Below are positions 5,990-13,113 of a DNA stretch of 13,245 nucleotides, piece by piece. The notes beneath the pieces were generated by a model. That model worked only from the letters and a program-made list of their open reading frames with translations. It was not told the DNA's origin and searched no databases. The stretch comes from DASRBO01 sp035653595. GTDB taxonomy: Bacteria; Actinomycetota; Acidimicrobiia; Acidimicrobiales; JAJPHE01. A program made the translations under genes and the position numbers. The DNA lies in NCBI GenBank assembly GCA_035653595.1, contig DASRBO010000117.1, positions 1-13,245 of the forward strand, in the 5' to 3' direction. How positions within the stretch are numbered: the stretch's first letter is position 1; the number at the start of each line of letters is the position of its first letter.

Positions 5990-7444
5990 ATGGCTCGCCA
6001 GAAACTGATCATGATCAGCGGGGCCGCTCCCGGTCTCGGCAAGTCGAGCCTCGCCGCCGGGCTGGCCCGACGCTGGCGCGACCGGGGTCTTCGAGTAGAG
6101 CTGTTCGAGGAGGACGACATCCTGGAACGAGCTGAGTTCGCCGACCTCATCGGCATCTGGCGCGCTGGGAACCGCCCCTCTCTCGATGTGGTGCTAGACG
6201 CCGCCGCACGGTATCTGGACTCCTGCCGGGCCGCAGAGGCTGACGTCTATGTCCAAGACGCCCTGTTCCCCTTCCTTGCCTCCCTGTTCGCCTGGGGATA
6301 CAGCGACGAGGACACCTCTGCTTTCCTTGACCGCTTGGCAGAGGCAGCTGAGAGCTTCGAGTTGCTCCAGGTGCATCTGGTCGGGCCGGCCCAGGACTCC
6401 ATTCCCCGGGCGGCTGCGCGGGAGGGTGAAGGCTGGCTGGAGGCGATGATCGAGCGGGCGCAGAGCTGGGCTGGCGCTCAGCAGGTCACTGACCTGGCTT
6501 CCCTGGCCCAGTTCTTCTCCCTCACCGATGGCCGGGCTCGGCGACTCCTCCGCCGGGCTCCCTGGGCGAGTTTCACACTGGATGCCGACCGTCCTCAGAG
6601 CTCCGTCGAGGAGGAGGCGGCAGAACTACTAGAACCACTGATCGCAGGAGACGACCGGCTGCCTCGCTACGACGAACTTCGTGACGAGGCACTGCACCGC
6701 TCTCTCAAGGGCTGGGACTTTTCCTGGCTACGCCCCCGCGCGGCCGTGGTGGCCACCCTGCCATGGTCCTATCCCCGGGTCGTGGCCGACCTCGCCCGAG
6801 ATCGCGCCCGGATATTGGACATGGGAACGGGCGGTGGCGAGGTTTTGTCCCGACTTACCGCCAGGGCGAGCTTCACGGTCGCTAATGAGGCTTGGCCACC
6901 CAACGTTCGAGTGGCGGCGACCAACCTGGCTGGCTTGAAGGTCCCGGTTGTTCAGGACGAAGGCGCAGCGGACAACTTCAACCAGGACGGCGTCCGTGGC
7001 CGGCTGCCCTACCGGAGCGGGGCATTCCACCTGGTCAGCAACCGCCACGAGGCTTTCCTTGCCTCCGAGGTCTTCCGAGTCCTGGCGCCCGGAGGGCTGT
7101 TCGTCACCCAGCAGGTCGACCACCACAGCTACGACGACCTTTATGCGGCCCTGGAACTCGATCCTCCCGCCGATCCGGAGAGCTGGCTGAGCCTGGCGGG
7201 GGCGCAGGTGAGCGAGGTGGGCTTCCAGGTGATCGTGGGGCAAAGAGGAGAAGAGCATCAGGCCTTCGCCGATGTTGGCGCGCTCATCTGGTACCTCCGG
7301 GCCGTTCCTTGGATCATGCCAGAGTTTCATCACGTCGAGTTCCGCGGGATCCTGCAACGGCTCCACGTCATGATGCGACGTTCACCCGTGGTCGTCCGCC
7401 AGCGTCGGTTCCTATTGATAGCCCGCAAACCGACCGAATCCTGA
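5990..7444 (+). CDS. Fusion of P-loop NTPase/kinase-like domain with SAM-dependent methyltransferase
   Basis: A 484-residue two-domain protein. The N-terminal half (about 1-225) is a P-loop domain with Walker A GAAPGLGKSS at 11-20 and a likely Walker B at DVYVQD (85-90). It resembles small ATP-binding or kinase-like proteins of unknown substrate. After a linker rich in acidic residues (205-235), the C-terminal half is a class I methyltransferase: LKGWDFSWL at about 239-247, SAM-binding motif ILDMGTGGGEVL at 275-286, acidic E300 after the second strand, LPYRSGAFHLVSNRHEAF at 339-356 and FRVLAPGGLFVTQQV at 362-376. The methyltransferase is normally seen without this N-terminal domain. The ATG at 5990 is chosen because homology begins there; the frame is open to 5825 but upstream codons look random. 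No RBS is evident. It diverges from the RHH-VOC operon. Confidence 0.85.
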   Translation: MARQKLIMISGAAPGLGKSSLAAGLARRWRDRGLRVELFEEDDILERAEFADLIGIWRAGNRPSLDVVLDAAARYLDSCRAAEADVYVQDALFPFLASLFAWGYSDEDTSAFLDRLAEAAESFELLQVHLVGPAQDSIPRAAAREGEGWLEAMIERAQSWAGAQQVTDLASLAQFFSLTDGRARRLLRRAPWASFTLDADRPQSSVEEEAAELLEPLIAGDDRLPRYDELRDEALHRSLKGWDFSWLRPRAAVVATLPWSYPRVVADLARDRARILDMGTGGGEVLSRLTARASFTVANEAWPPNVRVAATNLAGLKVPVVQDEGAADNFNQDGVRGRLPYRSGAFHLVSNRHEAFLASEVFRVLAPGGLFVTQQVDHHSYDDLYAALELDPPADPESWLSLAGAQVSEVGFQVIVGQRGEEHQAFADVGALIWYLRAVPWIMPEFHHVEFRGILQRLHVMMRRSPVVVRQRRFLLIARKPTES

Positions 7445-7862
7445 TCTGCGCAGATCGCAAGCGTCCGTGCCGACGACATCTGTCCCTCAAGTGACATCTG
7501 TCCCTCAAGCTCCGACGAGTGCCCCCGGCGACGGCAAGGACTCCTGGACGAGCTCTAAGAGGCTCGACTACGGAACGGACAGTCTCGTGCGGCCGCAGGC
7601 CGTCGACAGCAATCAATGCCGTGAGCCGGTCGCCACCGCGCCCTCGGCCATGGGGGCTTGATTGCGTCCGGTCGAACCGATGCCCAGCTTCCTGGTCGTG
7701 CCGCGAGTCACTGATGAGGGCGAGGGGGTACGAACCCTCCAGACCGGCCATTGACACTCTAGTCTCCGAAGACCATTCGTGAATTGGTCCTGTCTAATCA
7801 GCTCGGGACCGTTGACAATCGTTGCGTCCGTATCGAGTGGATCGCGGCGAAGGGCCGGGAAA
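7445..7862. other. Long intergenic region with an 18-bp tandem repeat and two TTGACA boxes
   Basis: No reading frame in these 418 bp has convincing family resemblance. A perfect palindrome GATCTGCGCAGATC at 7443-7456 overlaps the methyltransferase stop. Two adjacent copies of GACATCTGTCCCTCAAG lie at 7475-7491 and 7493-7509. TTGACA hexamers occur at 7752-7757 and 7812-7817, upstream of the secreted-protein gene, but neither has a good -10 at 16-18 bp. The region may also hold degraded insertion-sequence ends. Confidence 0.5.
7475..7509. repeat. Two-copy direct repeat, 18-bp period
   Basis: GACATCTGTCCCTCAAG is repeated exactly at 7475-7491 and 7493-7509, separated by one T. Short exact tandem copies like this occur at transposase-binding ends of insertion sequences and at regulator binding sites; the sequence alone does not decide between them. 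Confidence 0.85.
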
Positions 7863-10697
7863 ATGAGTTTCGAAGATCGCCGTCAGAGTCTGCGGTTGTC
7901 GCGGGGCCGACGCCTCAGCGGACGGGTGACTCGGATCGGGACCGCGGTGGCCATCGGAGTGCTTGGAGCCCTGGCGCCAATGGGGCTGCACCAATCCGCG
8001 CCGGCTGTGGCGGCTGGCTCGTCCAGTCCTCCGTGGGTACAGATAACGCCCACGCAGTTTCCGGCAGCGCGGAGCGGGGCCGCGATGGCCTACTCCCCAG
8101 CGATCCATGGGGTGATGATGTTTGGAGGCAGCGACGGGACGACTGACCTCTCCGACTTGTGGTTGTGGGACGGGACGGGCTGCGACAGGCCGTGTGACGG
8201 GTGGTATCTACTATCGCGCGGCGGGACGTCCTCGAATCCGAGTCCTGCCGCTAGGCACGGGGCCGCGATGGCCAAGTTCGTGCGAGGCGCGCAGACCTAC
8301 CTATTGCTGTTTGGGGGAAGCAGCAACGGCACAGACATGGCGGATACCTGGGAGCTGAACGGCAGCGCCTGGAGCCAAGTCGCGTCTCCTCCGCAGGCAG
8401 CCCCTCCGGCTCGCGACAGCGCAGCGATGGCCTACGACACGGCCACCCACCAGTTGATTCTCTTCGGTGGGACGGCCAACGGTGCTGATTTGTCCGACAC
8501 GTGGACATGGAACGGGAACAGATGGAACCAGCTGAGTCCGGCGACCGTCCCACCTGCCAGACACGGGGCCACGCTCGGCACGGATCCGGTCACCGGCGCA
8601 CTAGTCCTCTTCGGCGGAATGGCCAACGGCGCTGATCTGTCCGACACGTGGACCTGGGACGGAAGCAATAACAACTGGGTTGAGGACACCCCGGCGACCA
8701 GCCCGCCCGCGCGGGACGGCGCCGTCGCCGGCTATGACGCTGGGACTGGTCAGTTGATCCTCTTTGGTGGGTCCAGCGCCGGCTCTGACCTCGCCGATAC
8801 ATGGGCTTGGGACGGGGTCAGCTGGACCCAGCTGCAGCCTCCGACTTCACCTTCCGGTCGGGATGGCGCGGCCTTCGCCTACCAACCTGACACTGGCCAA
8901 ACGGTCATCTTTGGTGGTACCAGTGCCGGGGCCACCCTCAGTGATACCTGGGCGTATCTGACTCCCCCGGTGGTATCCCTCGGCAACCTCGGCTGCGGCC
9001 ATTCCGAGGCCGATCGTGTGCTCAGCAACGGGGACGTGGTGGGCCAGAGTTGCCTGGCTTCAGGCGCGTCGAGGGTGTTCTATTGGACTTCCAAGGGCGG
9101 CGTGATGACCGATATCGGCACCCTGGGCGGCAATTCGACCGACCTGATTCCGGGAGTCAGCGGGACCTGCGGTTGCTACCAGTTCGATGTCAACGACTCC
9201 GGCCAAGTCGCCGGCGAGAGCCAAACACCGTCTCTTCGGTCTCACGCCTTCATGTGGAGCCAGAGCGGCGGCATGACCGACTTAGGGGTCCTCCCGGGCG
9301 ACGACATCTCTGCCGCCACCGGCATCAACAGCATTGGCCAGGTGGTTGGCTACAGCATTTCTTTGACGACCAGCCAAACGGAGGCCTTCTCCTGGACCGC
9401 GCCAGGTCCAATGGTTCCGCTCGCGCCCGGATACTCCTACAGCCGAGCCGAGGCGGTCAACGACAACGGACAAGTAGTAGGCACCGCCCAGAGTTCCGAC
9501 GGCGTCGATCACGCCTTCCTGTGGAGCGCTTCGGCAGGCATGGTTGACCTGGGCCATCTACCCGGCGACGTGAGTGCCGAGGCCTATGCCATCAATGGCT
9601 CCGGTCAGGTCGTGGGCACCAGCAACGACGCCAATGGTGACACCCACCCATTTTTCTGGACGGCTCCTGGCCCCATGATCGACCTAGGCACGCTGGGGAA
9701 CGGGACCGACGACGAGGCACTCGCCTTGAATGACAACGGCCAAGTCGTGGGCTCTGGGATAACAAGCAACAGCGTCCAGCACGCGTTCCTCTGGACCCAG
9801 AGTGGCGGGATGATTGACCTCGGGGCGACGGTTGAAGGCGCCGTGTTCCAGTCAAGCACTGCCGACACGATAAACGATCTGGGACAGGTGGGCGGGCAGG
9901 TGGTCGCCGCCACCGGCCAGGCCGAAGGCTTCATCTGGACTGCTGCCAGAGGCATGACGCCAGCGGGGGTAGCTGGTGGAGACCCGAGTAGTGAGGTCAA
10001 GGACGTCAATAGCAAGGGCGTCGCAGCCGGAGATAGCACCACCGATGCAGGCCCGATCGGCGCTGTCACGTGGAACCCCAATGCGACGAAGGGTATGAGT
10101 CTGGGAAGCTCGAGCAATCCTTCTGTCATCGGCCAGCAGGTGACGTACACCGCGGCGGTGGCGCCTATCCCCGACGGAGGGACGGTGACGTTCATGGAGA
10201 GCTCGTTCCCCATTTCCGGATGCGCGGCGATCCCGGTCGATCCTTCCAATGGCTCAGCCAGCTGCTCGGTGATGTACTCAGCCCTCGGCAGACACTCGAT
10301 TAGCGCGAGCTACTCCGGAGACGCCTCATTCGGCCCAAGGGAAGCAGTACCGCTGACCCAGAGCGTGACCTATGGGGTCGCCGCCCTATACAACCAAACA
10401 GCGAAACACAACAGCGGCGCGAGTGTGCCCCTAAGGATGGAGCTCACTGACTTCACTGGCAAGAATCTATCCGCCTCACAGGTGAGGGTTACGTTTGTGA
10501 GCCTGACGCCCTCTCCCGCTCCCGGCTACCCGCCACCGAGCGGATCGAGCTTCACCTTCATGAATCTCGACAGCGGGCCCGGGTATCAGCTCAATGTCAA
10601 GACGTCCGGCTATCCGCCGCGTACCTACACGCTTCGCTTCTCCGTATCCGGGGATCTCGTGACACACGTCCTCCAGTTCGTGGTCAACCCCTCTTGA
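7863..10697 (+). CDS. Secreted kelch-repeat plus HAF-repeat protein with Ig-like domain
   Basis: A 944-residue exported protein. An N-terminal basic region and hydrophobic core (about residues 24-41) end at a probable cleavage site near APAVAA-G (49-52). Six kelch repeats follow (about 65-362), each with ARxGAAMAY, an LFGG turn and DTWxWxG, enough for a six-bladed propeller. Residues 370-740 hold about eight HAF repeats (pattern DLGxLxG, INxxGQVVG, HAFLW), likely a second propeller. An Ig-like domain (about 745-836, GGTVTFMESS to ASYSGDASFGP) and a C-terminal beta domain (838-944) complete it. There is no sorting signal or C-terminal membrane anchor, so it should be released or loosely wall-bound. 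Its function is unknown; carbohydrate binding or adhesion is plausible from the folds. The start at 7863 precedes the signal peptide directly; a frame extension to 7779 adds 28 unconvincing residues. Confidence 0.85.
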   Translation: MSFEDRRQSLRLSRGRRLSGRVTRIGTAVAIGVLGALAPMGLHQSAPAVAAGSSSPPWVQITPTQFPAARSGAAMAYSPAIHGVMMFGGSDGTTDLSDLWLWDGTGCDRPCDGWYLLSRGGTSSNPSPAARHGAAMAKFVRGAQTYLLLFGGSSNGTDMADTWELNGSAWSQVASPPQAAPPARDSAAMAYDTATHQLILFGGTANGADLSDTWTWNGNRWNQLSPATVPPARHGATLGTDPVTGALVLFGGMANGADLSDTWTWDGSNNNWVEDTPATSPPARDGAVAGYDAGTGQLILFGGSSAGSDLADTWAWDGVSWTQLQPPTSPSGRDGAAFAYQPDTGQTVIFGGTSAGATLSDTWAYLTPPVVSLGNLGCGHSEADRVLSNGDVVGQSCLASGASRVFYWTSKGGVMTDIGTLGGNSTDLIPGVSGTCGCYQFDVNDSGQVAGESQTPSLRSHAFMWSQSGGMTDLGVLPGDDISAATGINSIGQVVGYSISLTTSQTEAFSWTAPGPMVPLAPGYSYSRAEAVNDNGQVVGTAQSSDGVDHAFLWSASAGMVDLGHLPGDVSAEAYAINGSGQVVGTSNDANGDTHPFFWTAPGPMIDLGTLGNGTDDEALALNDNGQVVGSGITSNSVQHAFLWTQSGGMIDLGATVEGAVFQSSTADTINDLGQVGGQVVAATGQAEGFIWTAARGMTPAGVAGGDPSSEVKDVNSKGVAAGDSTTDAGPIGAVTWNPNATKGMSLGSSSNPSVIGQQVTYTAAVAPIPDGGTVTFMESSFPISGCAAIPVDPSNGSASCSVMYSALGRHSISASYSGDASFGPREAVPLTQSVTYGVAALYNQTAKHNSGASVPLRMELTDFTGKNLSASQVRVTFVSLTPSPAPGYPPPSGSSFTFMNLDSGPGYQLNVKTSGYPPRTYTLRFSVSGDLVTHVLQFVVNPS

Positions 10698-10809
10698 TGA
10701 AGTCCCTGACCTGAGCCGAACGAAGAACGGGGGTCCCGCACGGTTCGGGCGACCAAGGCTGTCTCGTTGAGACCACCACCTGCGGGAGCGAATGGCATCA
10801 CAGGAGCCC

Positions 10810-11307
10810 TCAGAGCGTCGCCTGGATGTCTTTCGTGAGCAGATAGAGGTCGATGCCGTCCGCCTCATCGAAGGGCTGGAAGCCGAAGCGCTGCCACCCG
10901 ACCCCCGCCGCCGACGTCAGGGCAATGACGACGACGGCCCGGCACGCCGTTGAGACATTGAGCTCGACAGCGGTCGCGAGGGCATGAGCGACGAGCGCCA
11001 CACCCGGCCTGGCCACAGATCGGTCGACCGCCAGGCGACCAATTAGTAGGGCCGGAATCGGATCCGGGGCGCCCTTCGACAGGCCTTCTGGCGCAGCCGA
11101 GGTCAATTCCCGTCATAGAAAAGGTTGGCGTAGGCGACGACCCGTCCGTCGGTATCGGTGATGACCCACGTAGCGGCGGTGCCCCCGCGCCGGCTCTGGC
11201 CGGCGTAATCGACGAATCCACTCGTCGAGGACGGGCTCCCCGCAGTCGAACTGGCCGCGACCGGGCCATAGCCGTCTTCCTCGACAAGGAGATGGCCGCG
11301 GCGCCAC
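10810..11307 (-). pseudogene. Decayed GNAT acetyltransferase toxin (TacT-like)
   Basis: Pieces of one GNAT-fold acetyltransferase of the TacT type, which poison translation by acetylating aminoacyl-tRNA, appear in successive minus-strand frames. FDCGEPVLDEWIRR (near 11250-11210) is followed after an extra T by YAGQSRRGGTAATWVITDTDGRVVAYA. Another shift gives SMTGIDL, and a further one gives SAAPEGLSKGAPDPIPALLIGRLAVDR through GWQRFGFQPF to LLTKDIQATL and the stop at 10810. The acetyl-CoA loop, normally QGRGLG, is degraded to VARPGVA. At least three frameshifts make it non-functional. No RHH-type (DUF1778) antitoxin is recognisable upstream on this strand. The family call comes from the order of conserved segments. 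Confidence 0.7.
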
Positions 11308-11346
11308 AGGCCCGTGAAGCCCCGAACGTCACTCCGATCCGCGAAC

Positions 11347-11586
11347 GCATGTGGGCCGAAAGTGGGCCAGTTATGGGTCAGTCGCACGGAAGCAACGCCG
11401 CAGAAGAGGCCCGTACCCCCTCTGATCAGGGGGAACAGGTGGAGGCGGCGCCGGGAATCGAACCCGGGTACAGGGCTTTGCAGGCTTATAGCTGTGCCGG
11501 CGCCGCCCGTGCATCCTCGCAGGTCAGGGCCCTGAGGCGGGCTGGGAAACGACCGCACCGGCGCCGGCGTGACACAAACGTGACAC
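11347..11586. other. Possible integrase attachment-site region with paired direct repeats
   Basis: Flanking the tRNA-Cys 3' half are two short direct repeats of 11-bp period: GTGGGCC at 11351-11357 and 11362-11368 on one side, and CGTGACAC at 11568-11575 and 11579-11586 on the other. Phased repeats beside a core identical to a tRNA 3' end are what arm-type integrase sites look like in actinobacterial integrative elements. No intact integrase gene is adjacent. Confidence 0.35.
11440..11488 (-). tRNA. 3' half of tRNA-Cys (GCA), incomplete
   Basis: Minus strand from the 3' end: CCA at 11442-11440, discriminator T, acceptor strand CGCCGCC (11450-11444), a perfect T-arm CCGGG-TTCGATT-CCCGG (11467-11451), variable loop GTAC, anticodon 3' strand GCCCT (11476-11472) and anticodon loop CTGCAAA (11483-11477), giving anticodon GCA for cysteine. 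Further upstream the gene fails: the 5' anticodon strand should be AGGGC but is TAAGC, and only 17 bases lie between the loop and a GGCGGCG that could pair as acceptor, where about 23-24 are needed. The 11-mer CCGGCGCCGCC (11497-11507 plus strand) is the exact inverse of 11444-11454. This is either the 3' end duplicated at an integration site or a decayed tRNA gene; a working tRNA is unlikely. Confidence 0.65.
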
Positions 11587-11588
11587 AC

Positions 11589-11939
11589 GAGGTCCGCTCC
11601 ACGATCGGCCCGGCCAGCCTCCCCCGCAGTCCTGCGAAGGCCAGAGCCTCGGAAAGAGTTACGGAGCCACCACTCTTCGTCGTCGTGGTTCGACCTGCCA
11701 ACAGCACCCGCTCACACGTTCGCCCAGCGTGCGTGGGCGAAATCGGCTCTGAGGACCGGCTGCTGGGCGGGTGCAGAAGGGTCGAGGCGCGGACGCGTGT
11801 TTTCCGCTACGTGCTCTACGGCGGCAGCGGGCAACCAGGGTGGCGGACACCGCTGCTCAGTCTCGCACGCCGGTCAGGTCACGAGGATGTCCCGTCTGGC
11901 GTGGATTTTCGAGGATGACGGCCCCCGGTCAGTGGAGGG
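11589..11939. other. No recognisable gene
   Basis: Several open frames cross this stretch, as expected at high GC, but none shows family motifs, an RBS or third-position bias. It lies between the attachment-like region and the transposon-associated ORF and probably contains an element boundary that I cannot place. Confidence 0.4.
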
Positions 11940-12155
11940 CTATGCGGCCTCCTTCCTGCCGGAGGAACGACGCGGTGTCGTCGCGGCGATGTGAGCTTCC
12001 AGCGCGGCACGGAGACTGCGCAAGTGAAGGTGGCCGTTGACTCTCCGGAACTGCTTGCGGGCCTCGACCATGCCTGCCGCGCACCAGCGCAGGGCCATGG
12101 TGCCGTCCTTCCACCGCTTGACGTTGGCGCAATGGTCCCGGCAGATCTCGATCAT
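11940..12155 (-). CDS. Small mobile-element-associated protein
   Basis: A 71-residue frame with ATG at 12155. It contains NVKRWKDGTMALRWCAAGM followed by EARKQFRRVNGHLHLRSL, a pattern I recall from short proteins or C-terminal segments accompanying actinobacterial transposases and recombinases; I cannot name the family with certainty. It lies 30 bp downstream of the tyrosine recombinase stop codon, on the same strand and in the same frame, so it was probably the next gene of the same element. No membrane segment or signal peptide is present. There is no clear RBS, and its integrity cannot be judged without homologues. Confidence 0.5.
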   Translation of the reverse strand: MIEICRDHCANVKRWKDGTMALRWCAAGMVEARKQFRRVNGHLHLRSLRAALEAHIAATTPRRSSGRKEAA

Positions 12156-12185
12156 GGACTCGATTAACCGGCCAATCGGCCCGAG

Positions 12186-12668
12186 TCAAGACCCAACTGT
12201 CCCGGCGCGCGGCTCGAGGAGCCGCACAAAGCCGTCAAGGGCCTCTGCTACCCGGCGATGTCTCGCGGCCTCACTCACCCAGGCCCGACCGTCGGCATCG
12301 GCGGCCAGCGCTCTGACATCCTCGGCCTGGGCCCGCAGGGCGGCGAGCGCGTCAGGGGCCGGGACGAAGTTGTCGCAGGTCTCACAGACATTGGCGTAGG
12401 GACAAGCTCCCGCGGCGAGATGACGCGTGCAGTAGCCGGTGCCGAGGCGAGTCTTCAGGAACTCCGAGGCCATCCACTGGACCTTGTCGGGAACGGCCGG
12501 ACGTCCGGCAGGAGCGACAGGGATGAGGCGGCGCAACTTGCCCATGGCTTCGTCGTATGACCGTCGCAGGGTCGGTGAGGCGAGCGCCGCGTAGCGTAGG
12601 GTCATCTCGGGAGTCACGTGGCCGAGGAGGGCCATGAGACCCTGGAGGCTCATGCCGGCGTTGCGACT
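12186..12668 (-). pseudogene. C-terminal part of a tyrosine recombinase (transposon/integrase type)
   Basis: About 158 codons forming the end of a phage-integrase-family recombinase. NAGMSLQGLMALLGH is followed by TPEMTLRYAALASP, which supplies the second conserved His (LGH) and the catalytic Tyr (LRY). A C-terminal extension has Cys/His-rich GYCTRHLAAGACPYANVCETCDNFVP and then a helical segment, as in large Tn554-like recombinases. Reading upstream on the minus strand the protein sense continues as SRNAG up to about 12664 and then breaks off. The missing preceding part, ending in the HxLRH box, is on the opposite strand immediately to the right. The gene cannot make a working enzyme as arranged here. 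Confidence 0.8.
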
Positions 12669-12990
12669 ACGGGGCGACGGGCACCTGGCTGCGGGTGCCG
12701 CTCGGCAAGCTCGGCACAGAACGCTCCGTTCCCTTGGACGCCGACACGGTCGCTGTCTTGGACGAATGGATGGCCGGGCGGGGCTCCCAGCGGGCCCATC
12801 CGAACCCTCACACCGGCAGGCCTGCGGACTACCTGTTCACGGAACGGGGGCAGCGCATCAAGGGCTGGCGCATCCGCAAGGGCCTGGACGCCGCCACCGG
12901 GACAGCTGGCATCACCGGTCCGAACGGGGCCGCCCTGCGAGTGACGCCCCACATGCTGCGACACACCTTCGCCTCGGAACTAGCCAGTCG
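12664..12990 (+). pseudogene. Middle part of the same tyrosine recombinase, inverted
   Basis: Read from about 12664 on the plus strand, DYGATGTWLRVPLGKLG is followed by ERSVPLDADTVAVLDEWM, DYLFTERGQRIKGWRI and TPHMLRHTFASELASR. The last contains the HxLRH box of tyrosine recombinases, and the earlier part is the catalytic-domain core with the conserved Lys hairpin (GKLGTERSVPL). The sequence stops resembling a recombinase right after ELASR (12990), exactly where the minus-strand fragment begins with SRNAGMSLQG. Together they make a continuous catalytic domain: HTFASELASR plus NAGMSLQGLM. The N-terminal DNA-binding domain and first catalytic Arg are not present in the window. Confidence 0.8.
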
Positions 12991-13113
12991 GTTTAGGCGA
13001 ATCCTCTCGACGGCAACCTTCGGGCTCAACGCATGGCGACGGGCGAGGTACGCGGCGACTACTGTCGGAGCACGGTCAAGGCCACTTCTGCAGTGCACGA
13101 GGGTCTGGGGATC
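12988..13113 (-). pseudogene. Fragment of a protein tyrosine/dual-specificity phosphatase
   Basis: About 42 codons reading DPQTLVHCRSGLDRAPTVVAAYLARR followed by LSPKVAVERIR. HCRSGLDRA is the CX5R phosphate-binding loop of cysteine-dependent phosphatases, with C at 13092-13090 as nucleophile, followed by the usual helix. The general-acid domain upstream is missing, cut at the apparent IS3 end near 13106-13113, and the C-terminal end is cut at the recombinase junction near 12988. Non-functional fragment. Confidence 0.6.

Noticed and set aside
7443..7456. GATCTGCGCAGATC palindrome as a transcription terminator
   Set aside because: It has no loop-forming spacer and no following T-run, so it does not look like an intrinsic terminator.
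7715..7745. Possible tRNA T-arm (GGTACGAACC-like) in the intergenic region
   Set aside because: The T-loop does not match GTTCGANNC, and no acceptor or anticodon arms can be drawn around it.
7368..7757. Minus-strand 129-codon frame crossing the end of the methyltransferase and the intergenic region
   Set aside because: It overlaps a well-supported gene, has Arg-rich low-quality composition and no motif; typical of chance frames at high GC.
11292..11918. Plus-strand 208-codon frame across the tRNA-Cys region
   Set aside because: Its APGIEPGYRALQ stretch is the familiar chance translation of a tRNA T-arm/anticodon arm, not a protein motif.
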